DNA of 64,000 bases from the NCBI GenBank assembly GCA_028278225.1, contig JANQEU010000072.1:33206-97205 (forward strand), in the 5' to 3' direction. Shown here piece by piece: positions 18,321-25,879 of this stretch. How positions within the stretch are numbered: position 1 is the first letter of the stretch; each line of letters begins with the position of its first letter. A program made the position numbers and the translations under genes. Under the pieces are notes generated by a model. The model saw nothing but the letters and a program-made list of their open reading frames with translations. It made no database searches and had not been told where the DNA came from. The DNA comes from Cyclobacteriaceae bacterium. Its GTDB lineage: Bacteria > Bacteroidota > Bacteroidia > Cytophagales > Cyclobacteriaceae.

Positions 18321-19629
18321 TATGCTGAAATTCTGTCTGAATTCGTGATACTGCTTCCGATACCTTACGGGTTGCCCTGACCCTGTAGTAGATCATCATT
18401 GCCAGATAGATCAACACCATAGCCGACAGGGAAACGGTTGCAATGAACCATGGTTTTGAGTACAGGGGCACCGGTGCATTAAATTCTTCATACTCTTTTA
18501 CAATATCAGCAAAAAGTACCTGGTCATTCTGGATTTTATACCTTTCTCCTTCCTCCAGTATCGCTTGGATACTTGAATTGTATATTTCCGAAAAGGCCAG
18601 CGCTTCTTCATATTTGTTGTTTGCTTTTAGCACCTGGGAGAGATCGGAATAGATCTTGACCTGTTCGATACTATTCTTATCGTGTTTTTCATTGAGGGCA
18701 TCTTTCCAAACTGTGATCGCTTCCTCTTTCTGACCATTATCCATAAGAACTGTCCCCATATCATATTTCGTGATGAAGATGGAACCGCTTTTTTTCTTGT
18801 ATTGAAGGGCTTTCTTGAATGCCTGAATGGAAGCGTCAAGATTACCTTCATCCCTGTATGTTATTCCGATCCCATGATAGGCCTTTCCAATATAGCTTTG
18901 CATGTCCGGATTATCCGAATAGGTGCGAATGGTATTGTCATATGAAATTCGTGCCATTTCATAGTCCCCAATAGCCTTGTACATTAATCCTATCTGATTG
19001 TACACGCTGGCGATATTTTCATGATCTTCAATTCCTTTGGCGTATTCGAGTGATTTCGTGAATGCTTCTTCTGCCAAAAAGAATGATACGCTATCACCCT
19101 TCAACTTCAAAGGGACACCATAGTTGTAGTACAAATCGGATAGCTGTTTCCTGGTTAGGTCTGATTCCAATTCCAATGCCGCTTCATAGTTTCTGATTGC
19201 GGCATCATACTGCCCGTAGAACCTGTACAACAACCCCAGGTTATTGTAGATCTTCATTTTCAGGTCTGAATCATCCGTCTGTAAAATATCCTTTAATGCT
19301 TCATTATAACTGTAATAAGCCTTGGAAACATCTTGAATTATTTCATCGTAGATATAACCCTGATACCATTTAGCCTTCCCTGAATAGTAAATTGATCCGG
19401 CTGATTCGGCATTGGATATTATTTCATCCAGCTTGGTAATCGCACCGGTCGGATCGTCATCTATCAAATCCAGTACCAATTTGAGCTCCTGATCGTATTC
19501 CAGTGGCAGGTCAGGATTGATTGCCTGATTTTCCGCATCCTGAATACAGGATGTCAAAACACCGAACACGATGATCAGGATTACAATTGGGAATGTATGT
19601 TGTTTCAGAAATTTGTTCATGTTATTCAA
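18307..19629 (-). CDS. TPR-repeat lipoprotein with C-terminal transmembrane helix
   Basis: 440 residues. The N-terminal signal ends in lipobox VLTSC, so a diacylated Cys near residue 28 is expected. About seven tetratricopeptide-type units follow (for example NLGLLYRFYGQYDAAIRNYEAAL and GIGITYRDEGNLDASIQAFKKAL). A TM helix lies near 390-415, then a short basic tail. The layout resembles the sensor half of Bacteroidota TPR histidine kinases with no kinase attached, so it may signal through a partner. It is 62 nt behind a small lipoprotein gene and its 3' end overlaps the convergent XRE gene by 14 nt. Confidence 0.82.
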   Translation of the reverse strand: MNNMNKFLKQHTFPIVILIIVFGVLTSCIQDAENQAINPDLPLEYDQELKLVLDLIDDDPTGAITKLDEIISNAESAGSIYYSGKAKWYQGYIYDEIIQDVSKAYYSYNEALKDILQTDDSDLKMKIYNNLGLLYRFYGQYDAAIRNYEAALELESDLTRKQLSDLYYNYGVPLKLKGDSVSFFLAEEAFTKSLEYAKGIEDHENIASVYNQIGLMYKAIGDYEMARISYDNTIRTYSDNPDMQSYIGKAYHGIGITYRDEGNLDASIQAFKKALQYKKKSGSIFITKYDMGTVLMDNGQKEEAITVWKDALNEKHDKNSIEQVKIYSDLSQVLKANNKYEEALAFSEIYNSSIQAILEEGERYKIQNDQVLFADIVKEYEEFNAPVPLYSKPWFIATVSLSAMVLIYLAMMIYYRVRATRKVSEAVSRIQTEFQHIKVE

Positions 19630-19691
19630 TGGAAATTGTAGTTTTCACAATGTTCTTTGTGGTATTGATGTGAAGTGAAAAGCATCATGGG

Positions 19692-19862
19692 TTATGATCC
19701 CCCGGGTTTTTGTTTCTTTTCATTTTCCTCATCTACCATTTGCTCTTGAGCATCTGCATTGTCGAATATTTCTTCCGAACCATCTTCGCAGGCAGTGAAT
19801 AACATTGCGGCGAAGCAAAATGCACCGATCAATTGAGCGATTCTTTTGATCTTTCGTTTCAT
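19692..19862 (-). CDS. Small lipoprotein (56 aa)
   Basis: Short gene starting MKRKIKRIAQLIGAFCF, with a basic n-region, a hydrophobic core and lipobox LFTAC, giving a mature acidic peptide of about 31 residues (rich in Glu, Asp, Gln and Lys). It stands directly upstream of the TPR lipoprotein on the same strand, so the two are probably co-transcribed; a partner or ligand role for the TPR protein is inference. A copy of the 16-bp palindrome lies 112 nt upstream of its ATG. Confidence 0.7.
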   Translation of the reverse strand: MKRKIKRIAQLIGAFCFAAMLFTACEDGSEEIFDNADAQEQMVDEENEKKQKPGGS

Positions 19863-20105
19863 AATTGATTTTGTGAGATTTGACTTTTTCTACGATGTGA
19901 AACTATAAGATAAGCAGAAATATCCCAATTATCTATAAATCAGTGTTTTTCGGGTCGTAAAAGGCCATTTCTCAAGAGTAATATTCTTATTAATAATAAA
20001 TTTCTTCCAATCGAAGATTTCAGGCATTGCTCGTAATTGGCATTGGTCGCACTGCTGTCTGTCGGCAAACTTCAATTTTTGCGGACACTAATTGGCTAAG
20101 TGTTC
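19863..20105. other. Intergenic region upstream of the small lipoprotein
   Basis: No supported gene. It holds the promoter region of the small lipoprotein/TPR pair; the palindromic motif at 19974-19989 is its only clear signal. Its right edge is the histidine kinase terminator at 20106-20135. Confidence 0.4.
19974..19989. promoter_or_regulatory. Palindromic 16-bp motif, copy 3
   Basis: AAGAGTAATATTCTTA, matching the RAGAR-N5-TTCTTA consensus of the other copies, upstream of the small lipoprotein/TPR operon. Confidence 0.45.
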
Positions 20106-20135
20106 CAAAAAAAGTAGCCGTAAACTACGGCTACT
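20106..20135 (-). terminator. Rho-independent terminator after the histidine kinase
   Basis: On the minus strand AGTAGCCGTA and TACGGCTACT form a perfect 10-bp stem with a 3-nt loop, followed by TTTTTT. It sits about 40 nt past the kinase stop codon. Confidence 0.85.
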
Positions 20136-20175
20136 CTTCGAAGAACTGTCCCATAAAGATGGAGAAAAAAGGCGG

Positions 20176-21246
20176 TTATTCAGTCCCGGGCAGTTTTATC
20201 TTAAATATCGTCCCACCTGTCAGGTTCTCTTCCGCTTCTATCACGCCTCCGTACTTTTTGACAATATGATGGACGGTAAAGAGGCCCATGCCTGAATGAA
20301 GTTTAGGCTTCTTGGTGGTATAAAATGGCTCAAATATCCTCTTTCTGTCCGCTCCGGATATTCCAGGTCCGTTATCGGAAACGATAATGGTCGAAAAATG
20401 GGATTCCCGGCCTATGATCACTTCCACCTGCGGTGCGGCAATTCCTGCCGTAGCTTCCACGGCATTGATCATGAGGTTATGGATACAGTGCAGGATCTCG
20501 TTGACATCCCCGAACAGCCTGGTATTTTTCCGGACCTTAAATCCGAATTTTACATGTGGAAAGCTCAACTGCATCCACTGGCATTTCACCATCAGGTGCT
20601 CGAAGGCATCAAAATGGCGCATTCCGGAAAGGGAAGTCACGGATGTCGATATTTTTGTCAAATTGGAAATAATGTTGGCGGCTCTTTCTGCGCCACGAGA
20701 GAGGTCACCCAGCAGGACATCCATCTCATCTACAAGGTAATGTGCTTCTTTTTTGTCTGGCACAAGGGTTTTCAGTTCTGTAAGGTCCTTCCGGATAGGA
20801 TCCACCACACCGCCGATGACGTTGAGTGAGTTGTTCAGCTCATGGGCCAGTCCGGCGGTTAGTTTCTCCAGGGAGGCGTGGCTACTGTTCTGACGGGCCT
20901 GATATTCCCGGAGCTTCTGCCCCAGCCTGAAACACCGGTCTCTGAGTTCGCTGGTGCGCCGTTCTACCAGCTTTTCCGTATTTGCATAGACCAGGACATT
21001 CGCAAACCATCTTTTCATTTTTCGGTCCGTCAGGTGTAAAAACCCTGCGATGGGTTCGATCAGGAATTCACGGAACTTGCCGAGTGTCACGAAAGTAACG
21101 GACAGGTTAACGGCTTTCGAATAACTCTCTCCGTAGCCAATCCTGGCATAAGTAGCCACGGTCATAAGAAGACCTCCTGCTGCTACAAAAAGTGTGAATA
21201 CTCCTGGGTCAGGTTGGATGCCTGAAGTGATCATCGACTGTATCAT
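20176..21246 (-). CDS. Sensor histidine kinase
   Basis: About 356 residues. A short N-terminal hydrophobic segment (~13-35) is followed by a helical linker with a coiled-coil (NTEKLVERRTSELRDRCFRLGQKL). The HisKA domain has phospho-His in LTAGLAHELNNSLNV, and the HATPase_c domain has N-box IHNLMINAVEAT, G1 VSDNGPGI, F EPFYTTK and G2 HSGMGLFTVHHIV. There is no recognised extracellular sensor. The ATG at 21246 is chosen; an in-frame TTG at 21294 would add 16 residues. No response regulator is adjacent. A palindromic motif copy lies ~170 nt upstream inside a hairpin. Confidence 0.88.
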   Translation of the reverse strand: MIQSMITSGIQPDPGVFTLFVAAGGLLMTVATYARIGYGESYSKAVNLSVTFVTLGKFREFLIEPIAGFLHLTDRKMKRWFANVLVYANTEKLVERRTSELRDRCFRLGQKLREYQARQNSSHASLEKLTAGLAHELNNSLNVIGGVVDPIRKDLTELKTLVPDKKEAHYLVDEMDVLLGDLSRGAERAANIISNLTKISTSVTSLSGMRHFDAFEHLMVKCQWMQLSFPHVKFGFKVRKNTRLFGDVNEILHCIHNLMINAVEATAGIAAPQVEVIIGRESHFSTIIVSDNGPGISGADRKRIFEPFYTTKKPKLHSGMGLFTVHHIVKKYGGVIEAEENLTGGTIFKIKLPGTE

Positions 21247-21611
21247 TTTACTAACTGGTTTCTTAAATGTTACTTTTCCTTGCAGAAAAGTCAAATCTCA
21301 AAACCAATTTAGATTTTATGATCTTAATTATTCCCTTTCAGAAAACGCTGATGAACTTGTTTTTATAATATTCTGATTATCAATAATTTATAGAATTCCA
21401 ACAAAGCCATTAATGAGAATAATATTCTTAATGGCTTTAAAAATTTTAAGATTGGAGTGGTTTGAGGCAGGTTGTTCTTTTAAATAAAGCGTCATTCAGG
21501 TTTGTGGCAATCTGCTCACTCCTTCCCTATGTTTATTTACAGCTTCGTTTTGTAAGACAAGCAATTTTGGTGATAAGTTCTAAGGGCCAAACTACCAGGC
21601 GCTTGAGTTAA
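21247..21611. other. AT-rich intergenic region with an 11-bp perfect inverted repeat
   Basis: No supported gene. AAAGCCATTAA (21403-21413) and TTAATGGCTTT (21428-21438) form a perfect hairpin that encloses copy 4 of the palindromic motif. It may be an operator for the kinase gene or a terminator for the methyltransferase gene, although no T-run follows it on the minus strand. Confidence 0.4.
21415..21430. promoter_or_regulatory. Palindromic 16-bp motif, copy 4
   Basis: GAGAATAATATTCTTA, the fourth member of the RAGAR-N5-TTCTTA set, upstream of the histidine kinase. Confidence 0.45.
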
Positions 21612-22283
21612 TCATTTCTTTGTTGCTACAAAAAAATGTACACTACCAAATCCTCCAACAGATCTATCCTCATATTCAAATTCATGCTTTGTCAATAACA
21701 GATTCATGTCCTTTATTATATCTCCAAACTTTTCCCACAATTTGACGATCATATAGCCTAATATGTTTCTGTTTTTTGGATAATCAAAATCAACTATAAG
21801 GAGTCTCCCACCACGTTTTAATACTCTTTTTAATTCTCTCATGGCTTTTTCTCCATCCGGATATCCTGTGAAAGCCATTGTATTTATCACTGTATCAAAC
21901 GTATTATCCTGAAATGGTAATTCTTCAACATTCCCCTGCAACAGGTCTGCTTTTATATTTCTTTTCCGGATCTTTTTTTTCGCAATTGCCAACATTTTTT
22001 GATTATACTCGATACCGTGAATTTCGTAATTCTCGTTGGCGTATTGAGTCATCAAATATCCATTGCCAAACGAAACCTCCAATATCTTTTTTCCAGAAAT
22101 ATGCGGCATAACATTCTTAATCCAATTTTTCCACAGAGGGAAAACTGTCATAAATGCATCATACCCCTTTGCCATCCAATTATACTCTTTGTTCATTTTT
22201 TCGGTATAATCAGAATGGATCTTACTAGTATCCGTGTACGCTATATTTTTTGGTTTTACTTTAAACATTATTTGATATTCCAA
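21612..22283 (-). CDS. Class I SAM-dependent methyltransferase
   Basis: About 223 residues with a Rossmann methyltransferase fold (Methyltransf_11 type). Motif I is ILEVSFGNGYLM; a GIEYNQKML acidic region follows, then the NVEELPFQDNTFDTVIN motif and ELKRVLKRGGRLLIVDFDYP. The substrate is unknown; the form resembles UbiE/COQ5-like small-molecule methyltransferases. A second in-frame ATG lies 15 nt downstream of the chosen start. Codon use is visibly AT-richer than in flanking genes, as in the next gene, consistent with horizontal acquisition. Confidence 0.85.
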   Translation of the reverse strand: MEYQIMFKVKPKNIAYTDTSKIHSDYTEKMNKEYNWMAKGYDAFMTVFPLWKNWIKNVMPHISGKKILEVSFGNGYLMTQYANENYEIHGIEYNQKMLAIAKKKIRKRNIKADLLQGNVEELPFQDNTFDTVINTMAFTGYPDGEKAMRELKRVLKRGGRLLIVDFDYPKNRNILGYMIVKLWEKFGDIIKDMNLLLTKHEFEYEDRSVGGFGSVHFFVATKK

Positions 22284-22451
22284 ATGACCGTTTTATTGAA
22301 CAACAAACGATGAACCGAGGAAGTTTGCTCCCAAAGTGTGGACCCTAAATACCGGCTTGGAAAGTCTTTAATATTCGAATTTCTTCTTCGTCCATTGCTC
22401 CTTTAAAATTCCGCTTCAGGCCAGGCCTGTAATCAGCTGTTGCAAGCAGTT

Positions 22452-23786
22452 TTACCTAAATGTTCTTATTTCAGGATTTGTCTTGTTCCCCGATTTGTCA
22501 GTTTTGAAAGTTAAATACAATTCAATATCCTCAATAAAAAACTCGTTTTCAGCAATAGGAATCAGTCTAAACTTGTACACGTAATGTAAATCCTCTATGA
22601 TTAATCCGGTCTCTGAATATGTTATTTTGAACCTATCATTAATTCCGGGAATTTCATTTCTATGTAGCTCGAATTCTCCTTCAAAGTTTGACAGTTGCTT
22701 TTCAGAGAGTCTAACTTGTTTGATTGACTTTTTCTGACTTTCATACGGAACTAAATCAGTATTTTCTGAGGCTTTTGAAATGTTAGCTTCAAAAATCATT
22801 TTTATAAGTTGCTCCCTATCTCGTTCTTTAAAATACTCTTCAAAATAGCTATCGGCTCGTAGCACGATTATGATATTTTCTTCAGGGAATATTCCGAGAT
22901 ATTGTTCTCCCCAGCCGAGGGCAAAATAACGTTTAGGCTCGTTCGGTCTGTCCTGTATCCACCACAAATAGCCGTATCCTGTTGCTTGATTTCCCATATT
23001 ATCGGCAACAGTGTAAGGAGTGAAGCTTTGCTCTACCCAACTCGTATCTATAATCTGCTTGCCATTCCAATTTCCCATTTGAAGGTACAGTTGTCCAAAT
23101 CTCGCTAAATCACAAGCCGACATTTTGAGTGGATAACCCGGATGCAACGATGTACCATCATATTCGTAGGTTCCGTCAATAACATCAAAATCCTGCATCC
23201 CAATTTGTTTGGCAATAAATGAATCAAAATCAACAAAAATATCGCTTCCAGTTTTTTCGTTGTATATGGTTCCCAGAACATTGAAGTCCCAATTATTATA
23301 GTACTGCTTTTCGCCAGGCTTATAACTCCCTCTTTTTGGACTTTCTCCCACATCAGGTTGTAAAGCTGCTTCCAAATATATTCCTGAGCGAGTAGTCAGT
23401 AAATGTTTGATCTGAGCACTTTTTTCCAGTTTAGTCAATTCAACTTTCTCATTAATTCCAATTTCTCCAATTGTTTCTCCTATATCAATTGTTGCATTTT
23501 TAACCTGTAATCCATAGAGTGCATTTAGTACACTTTTACGGATAGAATGACATTTATACTTCCTTTCAATGTCTCCCCAGAAATCAACGATGTATCCATT
23601 TTTAACCAGAAGCATGGCAACAGCATTTGTTGAATCAAAATAGTCTTTAGCCTCTCTTAATCCATCGGTTGAAAATCCAGCATCTTCAATTGAACCATAT
23701 TTCATCCAATGTCCCTGTAGATGTTGAGAAAGTAACTGAGTATTGAAAAATAAGCAGATTACGATAACATATTCCGATTTTATCAT
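22452..23786 (-). CDS. Serine hydrolase, class C beta-lactamase/PBP-like
   Basis: 444 residues with an N-terminal signal peptide (MIKSEYVIVICLFFNTQLLS), so periplasmic or secreted. The SxxK motif is SIRK with nucleophile Ser81 and Lys84; a YNNWDFN motif (family YxN) follows; the LGWGEQ stretch is a candidate for the KTG position. The C-terminal ~110 residues form an extra domain. Such proteins include esterases, D-amino-acid peptidases and lactamases, so true beta-lactamase activity cannot be assumed. AT-rich like its methyltransferase neighbour. Confidence 0.85.
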   Translation of the reverse strand: MIKSEYVIVICLFFNTQLLSQHLQGHWMKYGSIEDAGFSTDGLREAKDYFDSTNAVAMLLVKNGYIVDFWGDIERKYKCHSIRKSVLNALYGLQVKNATIDIGETIGEIGINEKVELTKLEKSAQIKHLLTTRSGIYLEAALQPDVGESPKRGSYKPGEKQYYNNWDFNVLGTIYNEKTGSDIFVDFDSFIAKQIGMQDFDVIDGTYEYDGTSLHPGYPLKMSACDLARFGQLYLQMGNWNGKQIIDTSWVEQSFTPYTVADNMGNQATGYGYLWWIQDRPNEPKRYFALGWGEQYLGIFPEENIIIVLRADSYFEEYFKERDREQLIKMIFEANISKASENTDLVPYESQKKSIKQVRLSEKQLSNFEGEFELHRNEIPGINDRFKITYSETGLIIEDLHYVYKFRLIPIAENEFFIEDIELYLTFKTDKSGNKTNPEIRTFR

Positions 23787-24247
23787 TTCCGGTTTTTATC
23801 GAGCATTTGGAACAAAGGGGGTGTAATCAATCGCCACAATCGTTTATCGGTATTACTTAGGAAACCTCCAATTATTATATCAAAGCAAATCTACTGGGTT
23901 CGATCATATCATTGACTGAAATCAGATTATTCCGGAAATTTGGATCCTCAAAAAAGTATCATTCATCCCCGCTATTTACAATACGATCAGGAAGAGTCGA
24001 ACCACCTCTGTCTGTAGCGTTCCGAAGGGCTCTACAGACTCAGGATAATTCCGGAGTCTTCGACTCGCATCTTGATTGTATATTTCCACCGGGCCTTAGT
24101 CGCTCTTACTCTGGATACCCGTGTACGAAGGCTTAAGTCAGCAAAGATATCTTCTGGTACAATAAAGGTAAACTTCTTCACCCTTCGAAGACGAAACCAC
24201 CAGCAAGATCCCTGGTATCCATTATATTGTTGTTTGATGGGGCATTC
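23787..24247. other. 460-nt intergenic region at the edge of the AT-rich patch
   Basis: No reliable gene: a plus-strand frame of 74 codons has no recognisable features. It contains the nested inverted repeat at 23994-24066. Base composition shifts from AT-rich to the window's normal mix across this stretch. Confidence 0.4.
23994..24066 (-). repeat. Nested inverted repeat, tRNA-like (73 nt)
   Basis: Outer arms GAGTCGAA (23994-24001) and TTCGACTC (24059-24066) and inner arms GTCTGTAG (24010-24017) and CTACAGAC (24032-24039) are perfect. On the minus strand the 3' part reads AGAGGTGGTTCGACTCT, reminiscent of a T-arm, but no standard acceptor, D or anticodon arm can be drawn. A decayed tRNA, an attachment-site remnant or a dispersed repeat are all possible. 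Confidence 0.4.
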
Positions 24248-25543
24248 CTAAAACTGCACGCCCATCCCATAACCCAGCCACAGTTTTCGAAAGGTATTTT
24301 CCTTGTTTTCGTACAACACAGACTTTCGTGTGAGGTCGTGGTGGTCGGAATTGGTGATGTAACCGTTCAGCCGTAATGATCCGTACAAATAGCGAAAGCC
24401 TAAAAAGGCAAGCTTCCGTCCCGCCGTGAAAGCTAAAGAAGGTTGAAGATTAAGTTCGGATCGAAATTTATGAGTCCAATTGATGTGGTGCACACCCGCA
24501 CCTATGGACAAGAAAAAATTCTTATTCTGAGGGCCTCGTCTCATAGGGATCATGGTGTATTTGATGTACATGATACGTTCAAACCGGAGTCCAAGAGACC
24601 AATGACCTTTTTCATCTCTGAACGGTTCAGGATTGTAACCGAAAACCAGCACATTCTGATTGAGTTTCTGGAACCTGTCATCGAAGGGCAGACCGAATTT
24701 GGTCTTCGGGCAGTTGGAGCAGTTTCCGGATGACAGTTCAAAGTTGAAGAGAAAGGAATCGCTCGTTGAAACACGAACTACCGATCCTACTGATCCATAG
24801 TTGATGATGCCGACAGGCAATCCGTTTCGAACTGCCCCCGCGACAGGCAGCTTACTGAATAGATTGATCAGGCCTACCTGTGTTCCGGCCATCTCACCTG
24901 CCACATTGATCAACCCGACCTGGGTACCTCCGAGCATTTTCTTCGTAACATTGATAAGCCCGAACTGGAAGCTCCTGGTTTTTACAACCGCATCCATGTT
25001 CTTGCCAAACATGCCGGTATTGCGGTTGAAAATTCCCAGTTGCAGGCCAGCCATTGGTCCTTTTGTATAATTTGCCAACAGTGAAACCTGGAATCCCGCG
25101 ACCGAACGTTTCCCGATATTGTACAAGCCTGCGAACTGGACGCCACTCATGTCCTCATAGACCACATTGCCTAGACCCGCCAGCTGAAAACCGAACATCG
25201 CACTTTGAGCAACATTGAAGGCCCCTCCTATTTGAGCGCCGTGGACATTATCCCGTACAAGGTTGACACCGGAAGTTAATTGTATACCATGGAAATGCGC
25301 AAGCATGTTGAGTTCTTTCCTGACTGCCCGTTCCTGTGCCTGTGACAGGTTCAGATATGTGTTCGAACCGACGATATTAGCAAACCCGGAGATCTGGAGT
25401 CCCGAACTTTCACGTAAGCTGAGGTTGGATATCCCTGCAATTTCGAAGCGCTGCGAACCGGCGGATATCCCTGCCAGCAGGTTGATGGAAACTTTGTTGT
25501 AGTACCAGCCTGATTGTATCCCATTGGAACTGATGCCGGGCAC
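24248..25543 (-). CDS. Surface-repeat protein (LA_2272-like), probably exported
   Basis: 431 residues from a GTG start. The central region repeats short strand-turn units of ~20 residues (GTQVGLINVAGEM, GFQVSLLANYTKG, GVQFAGLYNIGKR), typical of Bacteroidota/Leptospira surface-repeat proteins. The C-terminal ~150 residues read as alternating beta strands ending in Phe (YGMGVQF), suggesting an outer-membrane barrel. The frame stays open upstream of the GTG and encodes a convincing signal peptide (KLAAFVLFLVICEPVQAQS), but no ATG, GTG or TTG precedes it in frame. The true start is therefore further upstream with a rare codon, or the gene is damaged there. Confidence 0.7.
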   Translation of the reverse strand: MPGISSNGIQSGWYYNKVSINLLAGISAGSQRFEIAGISNLSLRESSGLQISGFANIVGSNTYLNLSQAQERAVRKELNMLAHFHGIQLTSGVNLVRDNVHGAQIGGAFNVAQSAMFGFQLAGLGNVVYEDMSGVQFAGLYNIGKRSVAGFQVSLLANYTKGPMAGLQLGIFNRNTGMFGKNMDAVVKTRSFQFGLINVTKKMLGGTQVGLINVAGEMAGTQVGLINLFSKLPVAGAVRNGLPVGIINYGSVGSVVRVSTSDSFLFNFELSSGNCSNCPKTKFGLPFDDRFQKLNQNVLVFGYNPEPFRDEKGHWSLGLRFERIMYIKYTMIPMRRGPQNKNFFLSIGAGVHHINWTHKFRSELNLQPSLAFTAGRKLAFLGFRYLYGSLRLNGYITNSDHHDLTRKSVLYENKENTFRKLWLGYGMGVQF

Positions 25544-25879
25544 AAATGAGATCTGAAAGTCTTTCGTGCGATATCTTTTTTCAGATTGGGCCTGAACGGG
25601 TTCACAAATGACCAGAAAAAGTACAAACGCAGCAAGCTTAACACAAGCACACTTCCACCGGGGACACTGAGGATTTTTGGTTTCGGAGATCAGGGAACGA
25701 AATGGTTACAGGCCTTTGGTCTATAGACAGAAAAGGAAGGAATGTATTACAGGTCAGATAGGAGAATTGTTGTCCCTGTGGACAGATTCATGTCCAATAC
25801 TGAACGGTTCAAAGCACAATTATGGACGTATAAGGGCCTAAATCCGCTGTTATCGACCATGGCATAGGATTTGCAAAGT

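Noticed and set aside
23912..24136. Plus-strand frame of 74 codons
   Set aside because: Runs through the nested palindrome at 23994-24066; the peptide looks like translated structured RNA/repeat sequence.
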